From: Magnetovibrio sp.
GTDB taxonomy: Bacteria > Pseudomonadota > Alphaproteobacteria > Rhodospirillales > Magnetovibrionaceae
Assembly (NCBI RefSeq): GCF_036568125.1
Contig: NZ_DATCTF010000010.1
Location: forward strand, 496,001-560,000
Reading direction: 5' to 3'
DNA: 64,000 bases
Positions 17,073 to 26,007 of the stretch are shown piece by piece. Within the stretch, counting starts at the first letter, position 1. The number at the start of each line of letters is the position of its first letter. The notes under the pieces were generated by a model. The model was not told the DNA's origin. It made no database searches and saw nothing but the letters and a program-made list of their open reading frames with translations. The position numbers and the translations under genes are program-made.

Positions 17073-19739
17073 CTATTCTCCGACCGGTCCCTTGGAGCGC
17101 AGGCTCGGTGTGGAACGTGCCCGTGCGCCGACGCCACGACCCTTCGTGTCATTGCGTAGCGACGTGATGGATCCCGATCCCTCAGACCATTCCTTTAAAA
17201 TGGATTGGGTGGTGGGGCGCAAAGTCGCACCGGTCTTGATTTTTGGGTGCTTCTTGGCTGAGGCTTCGGCGCGCGGCGCACTGTTTCCGGCATGGGGGTC
17301 CAGATTTGGCAAGGCCCGCACAAGTTTCGGTCCCCGCACAGTGGGGTTTGCACCGGATGGGACTGTCGGGGGCGCACTCTTTGAAGCGGATGAAAGCGAT
17401 GGCGTTTTGGTTTTTCCTACGCGCGTGTGCGGGCGTTCCTTGCCGCGTAGCTGGACGCTGGCGTTCGCTTTCGGTGCGGGCGGGCGGACATGCGGCGTCG
17501 CTTTGGGGAGCGTCTTGCTGGTCGCCGCAGGGCTGCGCACCGTCGCCGAGGTAGCCGGTTTGACACCTTCGAGCGAGATCGACGATGCTTCTTGACGCGA
17601 ACGTAAGTTTGGTACCGAACGCGGCGTCGCTTTCGACTTGCGTGCTTGGGTGGCGGCTGTGGGTTTGACGGCTCTGGCGAGATCCTGGCTGCGCGCAACC
17701 GACGGGGCTTTGCCGCGCGGGGTTGCTGCGGCCTTCACCTGACGCTTGGGCGTTGCGGCCTGAGGGGGCGCCGACGCTTTGACAGCGGGCTTCGTTGAAG
17801 CTTTTGCTAGGTCGGCCGATGCCGATGCGCCAGCCGCAATTGCGTTATCGGCAAGCTTTTGCAACGGCGTTTCCGGTGTCGACTGAACCGCCGGCGCAGT
17901 CGATGCCGCAGCCTGAGCAGTGGCTTTGCCCGAAGCGGGTGAGGCAGCGGGAGCACTTTTGCCTTTGCCAGGACCAGGCGTGGCGGGGGTGGGGCCATCG
18001 CCTTTGGGTGGCGGCGCCTTGCCGCCGAATAGGCGCGGCAAAACTTCGCGTGCAGGGCCAGCAAGCGCCAGTTTGCCACGATCCAAGGCGTAGAGATAGT
18101 CGCACGCCGACAGCAAAGTCGGGCTGTGGCTGACCATGATCACGGTGCGGGTCTTGGCGATTTCGATCAGAGTGTTTTTCAACTCGGTTTCTGCATGACG
18201 GTCGAGGCTCGACGACGGTTCATCCAACAGCACCACCGGCGGATCGCCGACCAACGCGCGGGCGATGGCGATACGTTGACGTTGACCGCCGGACAACCTC
18301 CCACCGGCTTCGCCGATTTCGGTCGCGTAGCCGTCCGGCAAGTCGATGATGAATTCGTGCACGCCGGCCTCGGTTGCGGCCTTGATGACCTCTTCGTCCG
18401 AGGCATCGGGTTTGCGCGATGTGATGTTGTCGCGCACTGTGCCAGCGAAAAGCACGCTTTCTTGAGGCACATAGCCCAACCAGTCGGCCAGTTCGGATCG
18501 CGTAAACTGCGCCATGTCGGCGCCGTCCAAGGTGACGCGGCCTTTATGCGGTTGATAGAGGCCCTGAATGATTTTCAACAGCGTGGTTTTGCCCGAACCG
18601 TTTCGCCCCACCAAGGCGTGCACGCCACCGGGCTGAATTTCCACGGTGATGCCGGATACCACCGGCGCTTGATCCTCGCCATAGGAGAAGAAGACGTTTT
18701 CGATGCTCAGCGCGCCTTTGGGTTTTTCCAGTTTGACTTCGCTGACTTCACGCTCGGAGGTGTTGAGGAACACGGTGCCCAGGCGTTCCGTTGCTTGGTT
18801 GAAACCGGCATACAAGCGCCATGTGCCGACCAATTGGTTGAGCGGCCCCATGATGCGTCCGGACAGCATGTTGGTGGCGATCAATGCGCCGATGGTGAGA
18901 TTTTGGTCGATGATCGCCAAAGCGCCCACGGTGGTCAGCAACAAGGACGTGATCAGGCCCAGCGACGCGCCTAGGTTGGAAAAGCCGTCGGTTTTGGAGC
19001 CGCGGTTGATGGCGCTTTCGATGTTTTCGGCGTGTTTTTCTTCCCACACCGGCTCCATCGAACGGTCCAGCCCCAAGGCTTTGATGGTGGTGCGTCCGGC
19101 GATCATTTCGCCGACCAATGAATCTCGGGTTTGGGTGGATTTGCGTTCTTGACCGCTGGCATCCGACATGACGTTGGACGAACGCCACGCGATGAACATG
19201 AACACCGGCAACATCACCAGCAACACCCAAGCGACCGGGGCGGCGATGACGAAAATCAGAATGAGAAACAAGATTGCGAAGGGCAAGTCCGCGACCAGTA
19301 GCGCGGTGGAACCCGACAGGGTATTGCGTACGACGTCGACATCGCGAAACAGCGACGACCAGTACGCCGACGGCTGCGCTTCCAGATTTTGCAGCGGCAT
19401 GCGCATGATTTTGCGGAACAGTCGACGCCCCAGATCGACATCGACACGCAAAGCCACGGTTTGCAGAATGCGGGCACGCGATTGACGCAAGACGTAATCG
19501 AAGGCGATAACCAGGAACATGCCGACGACCAAGCCCTGCAAGGTGCTGATGCCGTTGCTGTTCACCACGCGGTTATACACCTGCATGGTGAAAACCGGCA
19601 CCGCCAGCGCCAGCAAATTGACGAAAAAGGACATCGCCACGACTTCGCGGAAGACGGGCGTCAAAGGCTTCAGAAAAGGTTTAAGCCAACTTTTGGCCGA
19701 CGGTTCGGTCGACGGGTCCAATGCGGTTTCTCCGGTCAA
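17073..19739 (-). CDS. Type I secretion ABC transporter (permease-ATPase) with long basic low-complexity tail
   Basis: 888 aa. Residues about 25-310 are the ABC membrane domain (family mark FTMQVYNRVV). Residues 345-570 are the ATPase: Walker A GRNGSGKTT (378-386), signature LSGGQRQR (482-489), Walker B VVLLDEPSSS, and H538. No C39 peptidase domain is present, so cargo is a non-cleaved RTX-type protein as in PrtD/LapB systems. From about residue 575 to 888 there is an Ala/Lys/Pro/Ser/Arg-rich tail, not part of the family, with recurring short motifs (SVPNLRS, TPSLSSA, STPSLRS, ALPNLDP). The start at 19739 is TTG and is uncertain. No cargo gene is nearby. Confidence 0.9.
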   Translation of the reverse strand: MTGETALDPSTEPSAKSWLKPFLKPLTPVFREVVAMSFFVNLLALAVPVFTMQVYNRVVNSNGISTLQGLVVGMFLVIAFDYVLRQSRARILQTVALRVDVDLGRRLFRKIMRMPLQNLEAQPSAYWSSLFRDVDVVRNTLSGSTALLVADLPFAILFLILIFVIAAPVAWVLLVMLPVFMFIAWRSSNVMSDASGQERKSTQTRDSLVGEMIAGRTTIKALGLDRSMEPVWEEKHAENIESAINRGSKTDGFSNLGASLGLITSLLLTTVGALAIIDQNLTIGALIATNMLSGRIMGPLNQLVGTWRLYAGFNQATERLGTVFLNTSEREVSEVKLEKPKGALSIENVFFSYGEDQAPVVSGITVEIQPGGVHALVGRNGSGKTTLLKIIQGLYQPHKGRVTLDGADMAQFTRSELADWLGYVPQESVLFAGTVRDNITSRKPDASDEEVIKAATEAGVHEFIIDLPDGYATEIGEAGGRLSGGQRQRIAIARALVGDPPVVLLDEPSSSLDRHAETELKNTLIEIAKTRTVIMVSHSPTLLSACDYLYALDRGKLALAGPAREVLPRLFGGKAPPPKGDGPTPATPGPGKGKSAPAASPASGKATAQAAASTAPAVQSTPETPLQKLADNAIAAGASASADLAKASTKPAVKASAPPQAATPKRQVKAAATPRGKAPSVARSQDLARAVKPTAATQARKSKATPRSVPNLRSRQEASSISLEGVKPATSATVRSPAATSKTLPKATPHVRPPAPKANASVQLRGKERPHTRVGKTKTPSLSSASKSAPPTVPSGANPTVRGPKLVRALPNLDPHAGNSAPRAEASAKKHPKIKTGATLRPTTQSILKEWSEGSGSITSLRNDTKGRGVGARARSTPSLRSKGPVGE

Positions 19740-20143
19740 GCGCCTGAAAAGTAAGCCTTATTCTGGGCTTTTGATGGCGCGTGGACCTTTAAAGGGCTAA
19801 TGTAAACGTCCACGGATATCATCATAGAATCGGGTTAACGCCGGGTAAAGAGAAACTGAAAAATACAAGTATTATTTTTTTCATGATTCCAAAGGGTTCG
19901 GCGAAGAGTCTGTCGGCTGGCTTTATCGGCGTGGGACGCCTATGCAGCTTGTGGGATGAGGCGACTTTTTTGAGCTTTTTAAGATTTGCAAACAGCTTTC
20001 TCGAAAATGTACGGCAATTTCCCTTGACCGGGTGCGTGGGGAAATTGTCTAGTTAAGACAAGATCATAGCGATGCGATCGAGAAGACGTTTCTGGGGAGA
20101 GGAAAGCCTGTGCCGCTTGGCCGGGTTTTGAGGGCACAATCAG
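19740..20143. other. Intergenic region between divergent exporter and cyclase genes
   Basis: 404 bases, more AT-rich than its neighbours. It must hold promoters for the leftward exporter operon and the rightward cyclase. A short palindrome AATACAAGTATT followed by Ts (about 19860-19882) is seen. No coding sequence, repeat or known regulatory motif stands out. Confidence 0.5.
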
Positions 20144-22426
20144 ATGAAGTCGTTTTTGAAAAAGGCATTCAGCGTCGAGCGCATGGTGGGCATTGTGATG
20201 CTCTTGGCGCTGCTGGTGCTGTCGCGGTTGGACCCGTATCCGGTCGAATTTCTGCGCGAAAAGAGCTTCGACATCTATCAGCAGATCAAACCCCGTCCTC
20301 TGCCCAAGCCCGAAGACCGCCTCGTCACCATCATCGACATCGACGAGCGCAGTCTGCGTGAAGTCGGTCAAATGCCCTGGTCGCGAAAAATCATGGCGCA
20401 ATTGGTCGCCCAGTTGCACAACTATGGTGTTGGTGTGACCGCTTTCGATATCGTGTTCGCCGAACCCGACCGCATGAATCCCGAAGGCGTGGTAGATTCT
20501 TTGGTGGGTATCGACGAAGACGTGCGCGAAAAGATTTTGAAGCTGGAAAGCAATGACGAAATCTTTGGTCGCATCGTCTCTCAGGCCAACGTGGTGCTGG
20601 GGCAAGCCGGCTATTGGGACCAATTGCCCAATAATGCGGGCGAGCCGTTTAAAAAATCCGTTGCGGTGCGCAAATTGACCAAAGATACGCCGGATCCGAC
20701 GGCCTTCCTCACCGGCGTGCCGACACTGATCCGCAATCTTCCGGTGTTGGAAAAAGGCGCCAAGGGGGTTGGGATGTTCTCACTCAACCCATCCATCGAC
20801 GGTATCATTCGCCAAGTTCCTTTGGTCACCAAGCATGAAGGGCATCTCTATCCGGCCTTGTCGGTCGAAGCCATTCGCGTCGGTTTTGCAGTTTCGACCT
20901 TGATGGCGGAGGTCAACCCGTTTGGCCTCAGCGCCATCGGCGTCGCGCCGAAAAGCAAGGTCAAGCCTAAGGGCCTGAAAATTCCCACCAACGAAAAGGG
21001 CATGGTTCGTCCTTATTTTGCGCCCCATGATCAGCGCATGTACGTGTCGGCCGCGGACGTCTTGAACGGCAAGGCGGACAAATCGAAGATTGCCGGAAAG
21101 ATTGCGTTCATCGGCACGTCCGCCGTGGGGCTTTTGGATATTCGCTCGACGCCGATCGACCCCATCATTCCCGGGGTCGAGGTTCACGCGCAAGTGATCG
21201 AAAACGCCTTGGCGATCGACCGTAACGTTGGCGTGGTGGCGGCGGAGTTCTTCCTCACCCGCCCCAATTTAACCAAGGGCGCGGAAATGCTGTTGATCGC
21301 CTTTGGCGGCCTGTTGATGATCATCATTGCACCGATGTTGGGGGCGACGCGTTCGTTGATGGTGTTTTTGGTGCTGTCGGTCAGCGCCGTTGGCTTGTCT
21401 TGGTATCTGTTTACAGAAAAACGCATGCTGCTGGACGCGACGTTCGCAGTGATCTCGACGTTCTTGCTCTATTCGACGTTGACGTACATGAGTTTCACCC
21501 GTGAAGAAGCGGCCAAGCGCCAGACCCGCGACGCGTTCTCCAAATACCTGTCGCCCGACATGGTCAATGTCGTGGCGGAAAATCCCGACCAGTTGAAATT
21601 GGGCGGACAGAAGCGCGACATGACGTTGCTGTTCTGCGACGTGCGCGGCTTTACTACCATTTCCGAACAGTTCGACGCCGAAGGTCTGACCAAACTGATC
21701 AACAAACTTTTGACGCCGTTGACCAACGTCATCTTGGCGCGCAAGGGTACGGTCGACAAATACATGGGCGATTGCATCATGGCGTTTTGGAACGCCCCGC
21801 TGGACGATCCCGAACACGCCAAGAACGGCTGTATTTCGGCGCTGAAGATGCTCGAGGAAATGGAGCCGCTCAACCAACGTTTGGAGCAAGAAGCCAAGGA
21901 AGAAGGGCGCAAGCACATCCCGTTGAAGGTCGGCTTGGGCCTCAATTCCGGCGAGTGCGTCGTCGGCAACATGGGGTCCGATCAGCGCTTCGATTATTCG
22001 GTTTTGGGCGACACCGTGAACTTGGCGTCACGTCTGGAAGGCCAGTCGAAAACCTACGGTGTGCGCATTGTGATCGGCGACAGCACCCACGCCCAGGTGC
22101 CGACCATGGCGACCATCGAGCTGGACCTGATCAAGGTCAAAGGCAAGACCGAAGCGGTGCGTATCTTCGCCTTGCTCGGCGATGAGGATTTGGCCCAACA
22201 GTCCGACTTCCAAGCCTTCAAGCTCAAGATCGACGAACTGCTGGCCAAGTACCGCGGCCAAGATTGGGCGGGGGCGAAAGTCGCGTGTGACGAGGCCCGC
22301 GCCATGCACGCACCGTTCGACATCGACGACACCTTCTTCGATCTTTACGAAGAGCGCATCGCGGCCGGTGAAGCCAACCCACCGGGCGAAGGCTGGGACG
22401 GCGTGTTCACCGCGACGACGAAGTAG
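20144..22426 (+). CDS. CHASE2-domain class III adenylate cyclase
   Basis: 760 aa. Transmembrane helix at about 13-29, extracytoplasmic CHASE2 sensor at about 30-350 (VTIIDIDERSLREVGQMPWSR, ITFDIVFAEPD-like FDIVFAEPDR), three further helices at about 380-450, then the catalytic domain at about 490-650. Metal Asp residues are D499 and D543; K539 and D617 are the residues that select ATP; N626 and R630 complete the transition-state pair. All catalytic residues are present, so active cAMP synthesis is expected. The C-terminus has a TPR-like helical part and ends in WDGVF, also seen in the second cyclase. It faces away from the exporter operon and converges on the CheY-like gene. Confidence 0.93.
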   Translation: MKSFLKKAFSVERMVGIVMLLALLVLSRLDPYPVEFLREKSFDIYQQIKPRPLPKPEDRLVTIIDIDERSLREVGQMPWSRKIMAQLVAQLHNYGVGVTAFDIVFAEPDRMNPEGVVDSLVGIDEDVREKILKLESNDEIFGRIVSQANVVLGQAGYWDQLPNNAGEPFKKSVAVRKLTKDTPDPTAFLTGVPTLIRNLPVLEKGAKGVGMFSLNPSIDGIIRQVPLVTKHEGHLYPALSVEAIRVGFAVSTLMAEVNPFGLSAIGVAPKSKVKPKGLKIPTNEKGMVRPYFAPHDQRMYVSAADVLNGKADKSKIAGKIAFIGTSAVGLLDIRSTPIDPIIPGVEVHAQVIENALAIDRNVGVVAAEFFLTRPNLTKGAEMLLIAFGGLLMIIIAPMLGATRSLMVFLVLSVSAVGLSWYLFTEKRMLLDATFAVISTFLLYSTLTYMSFTREEAAKRQTRDAFSKYLSPDMVNVVAENPDQLKLGGQKRDMTLLFCDVRGFTTISEQFDAEGLTKLINKLLTPLTNVILARKGTVDKYMGDCIMAFWNAPLDDPEHAKNGCISALKMLEEMEPLNQRLEQEAKEEGRKHIPLKVGLGLNSGECVVGNMGSDQRFDYSVLGDTVNLASRLEGQSKTYGVRIVIGDSTHAQVPTMATIELDLIKVKGKTEAVRIFALLGDEDLAQQSDFQAFKLKIDELLAKYRGQDWAGAKVACDEARAMHAPFDIDDTFFDLYEERIAAGEANPPGEGWDGVFTATTK

Positions 22427-22433
22427 GGTTGGA

Positions 22434-22802
22434 TCAAATCGCTTGCGCGACGATCTGTTCCACGTCGGCGGCAAAGGTCACAGGGTCGATGGGTTTGTCG
22501 ATGAAGCCGTCAGCGCCGCAGGCGCGGGCTTTCTCTTTCCACAGCTTGTCGGTGCGCGCCGAGATCAAGATGATCTTCATACCCGACAATCGCGCATTGG
22601 CCTTGACCAATTCGCACAGCTCCAGCCCGGTCAGTTCCGCCATCACCAAGTCGGTGATCAGAACGTCGGGCGGGTCGTATTTGAGGTTGGAAACGATAGG
22701 ACCGCCGGCGGGCGAGGCGAGCACCTCGTGACCGGCTTGTTGAAGCGATAGGTACATGACTTCGATTAAGTCTGGGTCGTCATCGACAAGTACGATCTTC
22801 AT
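22434..22802 (-). CDS. Single-domain response regulator (CheY-like)
   Basis: 122 aa, only a receiver domain. Acidic pocket in VLVDDDPDLIEV, phosphoacceptor Asp in VLITDLVMAEL, Ser in ILISARTD in place of the usual Thr, and Lys in FIDKPIDP. ATG 22802 is chosen because GGGGAG lies 8 bases upstream; an earlier GTG overlaps that site. Convergent with the CHASE2 cyclase (7-base gap) and downstream of the GAF cyclase in the opposite order of transcription start, about 100 bases away. Its kinase is not in the window. Confidence 0.92.
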   Translation of the reverse strand: MKIVLVDDDPDLIEVMYLSLQQAGHEVLASPAGGPIVSNLKYDPPDVLITDLVMAELTGLELCELVKANARLSGMKIILISARTDKLWKEKARACGADGFIDKPIDPVTFAADVEQIVAQAI

Positions 22803-22900
22803 CAGCTTCACTCCCCGTCAAGGCCCGCGTCAAGGCATGGCACGAATTGAGCACGTTCTATTTTATTGTATGTAGGTTCCCCTCAGCGGAACGCATGCAT

Positions 22901-25396
22901 TTATTTCGACTTCATCACCCAAACGCCATTCCAATCCTTAGGCTTTTCGGCTTTCAGATGGGTACAGCGTTCGATGTAAGTGTTGGACAATTCATCCTTG
23001 GGATTGGCTTTGAGCACTTCCTTGAACGATGAAATGGCCTTGTCCCAATTGCCGGCTGTGTAGTGTTTGCGGCCTTCGGAAAAATAGTTCACCCCGTCCA
23101 TCAGATTGGGGAATGTTTCGTCGGTGTGGTAGTCGAGCACTTCGTAAACCCGCACCGGCTTGGTTTTGCCTTTGACGATCACGTCGTCGACGTCGCGGAT
23201 GCGATACGTGCCCTTGAGTCGCTTGTAGGTGAATTCCGAAATCAACAGATGGGCGTGGTACTGCTTGCACGCGCTTTCCAGCCGGGCGGCGAGGTTCACG
23301 CCGTCGCCGATCATGGTGTAGTCCATACGCTTGGGCGAACCGATGTTGCCCGACACGACGTTGTCGGTGTTGAGCCCCAAGCCGTGGTCGATCTTCATTT
23401 CGCCGCGCGCTTCGCGCACGATGTTCCATTCGTTGAGGCTGGTGAGCATCTTGATGGCGGCGCGCATGGCGCGGTCTTCGTCGTCGCCGTGCGCGACCGG
23501 AATGCCGAACGCCGCCATGATGGCGTCGCCGATGAACTTATCGAGCATGCCGCCTTCTTCGGTGATGCAATCGACCATGATGGTGAAGTATTCGTTGAGC
23601 AGCGCCACCGTGCCCTGCGGGCCGAGCGCTTCGGTGATGGTGGTGAAGGAGCGCACGTCGGAAAACAGCACCGTCGCGTCGGCGCTGCGCCCGCCGAGAA
23701 AATCGTCGCCTTGGCCGCCTTCCATCAACTGATCGGCCAAGCCCGGGTCCATATAGCGGCTCATGGTCGACTTCATGCGCTTTTCCGACGAGATGTCTTC
23801 GATCATGACCATCGAGCCGAGCTTTTCGCCATTGCTGGAAATCAGCGGTAGCGTGGTGACGTTGGCCGAGGTCGGTTCCTCACCGAAGAACAGTTCCGCG
23901 TCCATCGAGATGTCGGCGACTTGGCTTTCGTCGACCTTCTTGATTTTCTTGATCACCCAATCGTTTTTGCCGGTGAAGAATTCTTCCGCCGTCTTGCCGA
24001 TCACGTCGGCGTCGCTTTCCAGCTTCATGATGCGATGGCCGGCGCGGTTACAGGTGACGATCTTGCCGTCTTCGTCGGTGGTGACCACAGCGTTGGACAT
24101 ACTTTCCAGCATGCTTTCGTTGTAGTTCTTCATGTTCTGGACGTCGCTGAACAGTTTGGCATTTTCCAGGCCGATGGAAATCTGCGCGGTGAACGCCTTG
24201 AGGCGCTGTTCGTCTTCGTCGGTGAAGGGCCCGCCCTTTTTGTTCAGCACCTGGGTGACGCCAATGCATTTGCCTTCCTTGTTGACCACCGGGGTACACA
24301 GGATCGAACGGGTGAAGAACCCGGTCTTCTTGTCGAACGCCGGATTGAACCGCAGATCGGCATAGGCATAGGGAATGTTGATGGACTTGACCGAGGTGAA
24401 CACCGTTCCCGCGATGCCGAGGTGGTTGGGTAATCGGATTTCCAGCGCGTTCAATCCCGCGCCAACCATCGACCACAACTCGTTGGTTTTTTCGTCGTTG
24501 AGAAACAGGGTCGAGCGTTCGGCGTTCAGCATTCGTGTCGCTTCGCCCATGACCTTGGCGAGCAAGGCGTTCAAGTTGATTTCCGACGTGACGTCCGAGA
24601 CCACGTCCAGGAATTCCATTTCCTGGCTGCGCTTCTTTTGCATGCGCTCGACGAACTCGGTGCTTTGCAGCGCCACCGCCGCCTGGGTTGCGATGTCTTG
24701 CAGGAACTCCAGATCGTCTTTGTCGAAATGGGTGTGTTGACGGCCGTTCTTTTTGTTCAGCGATTGGACCACGCCGATGACGTCGCCTTTGACGGTTTTG
24801 ATCGGTGCGCACAAGATGGATCGGGTGCGAAAGCCGGTCTGCTCGTCGATGGATTTGTTGAACCGCGCATCGGCGTGGGCGTCGTCGATGATGGTGCCTT
24901 TGCCCGAAGAAAACACCCAACCGGCAATACCGCTGTCGTTGAGGATGCGGATTTCGCGGATGTTCTTGCCTTGCGCCACGCGGGTGTACAGCTCGCCCGT
25001 TTCCGGGTCGTTCAGGAACAACGAAGAGCGTTCCGCATTGGTTTCGCGGCTGACGATTTCGACCAGTTCACGCAACACTTCGTCGAGCGTTTCGATCCCC
25101 GCCATGTGACGCGAGATGCCAAGCAGCAAATCGGCGCGTTGCAGGCGGTGAATTTCCGCTTCGCTTAGGCGCGTGACGTCGCGGGCCTTGGGTTTGGGGC
25201 GGGCGGCTTTGGCCTTGGACGGCACTGTCGTGACCGTTGCTTTGCGTGCGCCGGCCTTGACCGTGGTGGGCTTGGCTGTGGAGGTTTTGGCTTTGGTTTT
25301 TTTTGCGGCGGCGGCCTTGGATGAGCCCGCTGCCTGCGCGGTGGTTTTTGCGCGCGCTTTTTTGGTTACCCCTTGGGTCGACTGTGTGCCGGCCAT
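22901..25396 (-). CDS. Adenylate cyclase with two GAF domains, PAS and TPR
   Basis: 831 aa, no transmembrane segment. Residues 1-75 are a Lys/Ala-rich histone H1-like tail. GAF1 is about 100-247, GAF2 about 270-415 (both with TRSILC and a FNxxxD-type helix), PAS about 430-535 (NAVVTTDEDGKIVTCNRAGH), the class III cyclase domain 575-715 and a TPR-like unit about 770-805. Catalytic residues are complete: D580 region FSDVRSFT, K620, D624, D692 and N701. Lys/Asp at the specificity positions predict ATP as substrate. It follows a coiled-coil gene with a 14-base gap, so the two are probably co-translated. The domain order resembles cyanobacterial CyaB-type GAF cyclases. Confidence 0.92.
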   Translation of the reverse strand: MAGTQSTQGVTKKARAKTTAQAAGSSKAAAAKKTKAKTSTAKPTTVKAGARKATVTTVPSKAKAARPKPKARDVTRLSEAEIHRLQRADLLLGISRHMAGIETLDEVLRELVEIVSRETNAERSSLFLNDPETGELYTRVAQGKNIREIRILNDSGIAGWVFSSGKGTIIDDAHADARFNKSIDEQTGFRTRSILCAPIKTVKGDVIGVVQSLNKKNGRQHTHFDKDDLEFLQDIATQAAVALQSTEFVERMQKKRSQEMEFLDVVSDVTSEINLNALLAKVMGEATRMLNAERSTLFLNDEKTNELWSMVGAGLNALEIRLPNHLGIAGTVFTSVKSINIPYAYADLRFNPAFDKKTGFFTRSILCTPVVNKEGKCIGVTQVLNKKGGPFTDEDEQRLKAFTAQISIGLENAKLFSDVQNMKNYNESMLESMSNAVVTTDEDGKIVTCNRAGHRIMKLESDADVIGKTAEEFFTGKNDWVIKKIKKVDESQVADISMDAELFFGEEPTSANVTTLPLISSNGEKLGSMVMIEDISSEKRMKSTMSRYMDPGLADQLMEGGQGDDFLGGRSADATVLFSDVRSFTTITEALGPQGTVALLNEYFTIMVDCITEEGGMLDKFIGDAIMAAFGIPVAHGDDEDRAMRAAIKMLTSLNEWNIVREARGEMKIDHGLGLNTDNVVSGNIGSPKRMDYTMIGDGVNLAARLESACKQYHAHLLISEFTYKRLKGTYRIRDVDDVIVKGKTKPVRVYEVLDYHTDETFPNLMDGVNYFSEGRKHYTAGNWDKAISSFKEVLKANPKDELSNTYIERCTHLKAEKPKDWNGVWVMKSK

Positions 25397-25410
25397 GATT
25401 TTCCCCCGCT

Positions 25411-25857
25411 CTAAGCGTTGTTCTTTTTCAGGGCTTCTAGCTCGTCGCGAAGCGCCTGGATGGTGTCATGCAGCTGTTTTGTTTCATCGCGCGCGTGACG
25501 CGTCAGCTGTTCGATTTGGTCTTCGTACTTGAATTTAACGTCGTCGGTTTCGTCGCGGATCGCCTGAATGGTTTGACGCAGTTGAGTGGCTTCGTCCTGG
25601 CCGTCCTTGATTGCGCCGTGCACGGCTTCGTCCTTGTCGAAACGCAGACTTTCCAATTCGTCGCGCAATGCGCCCGCGGTGGCGCGCAATTGCTGGATTT
25701 CCTGGTTGGCCTCGGACACGGCGGCGGCGATGGCTTCGTCGCGTTCAAAGCGCACCTTCTCCATCTCATCACGCAGGGCCTGAATGGTATTTTTCAGGTG
25801 GCGGATTTCCGTTTGCGCGACAAGCAGCTCGTCCGTTTCTTGCAGTGTGACGCCCAT
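25411..25857 (-). CDS. Coiled-coil protein with four 36-residue repeats, function unknown
   Basis: 148 aa, entirely helical and charged. The unit T-I-Q-A-L-R-D-E recurs at residues 24, 60, 96 and 132, an exact 36-residue period (TIQALRDE, TAGALRDE, TIQAIRDE, TIQALRDE), each followed by a V/L-(R/K)F-(E/D/K) segment and a QL(R/T) end. There is no signal peptide or membrane segment. It ends 14 bases before the GAF cyclase start on the same strand, which suggests a scaffold or partner of that enzyme. I do not recognise a named family. Confidence 0.7.
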   Translation of the reverse strand: MGVTLQETDELLVAQTEIRHLKNTIQALRDEMEKVRFERDEAIAAAVSEANQEIQQLRATAGALRDELESLRFDKDEAVHGAIKDGQDEATQLRQTIQAIRDETDDVKFKYEDQIEQLTRHARDETKQLHDTIQALRDELEALKKNNA

Positions 25858-26007
25858 GACCGTCCCATGATGTGCTTGGGGGAACCCAGTTTCAAATTCG
25901 TAGCACGATTTAACGACAAATCCTTATATTTCGCAAGGTTAGGTCGCGTAAATCGTTCGCGGTTGGGAAAGGTTTGGGGAAACGGGTGAGGTGTCGGGAC
26001 GAAACCG

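Noticed and set aside
17073-19739. Frameshifted fusion of exporter and a second gene
   Set aside because: The frame is continuous, and the tail shows no start site or separate domain.
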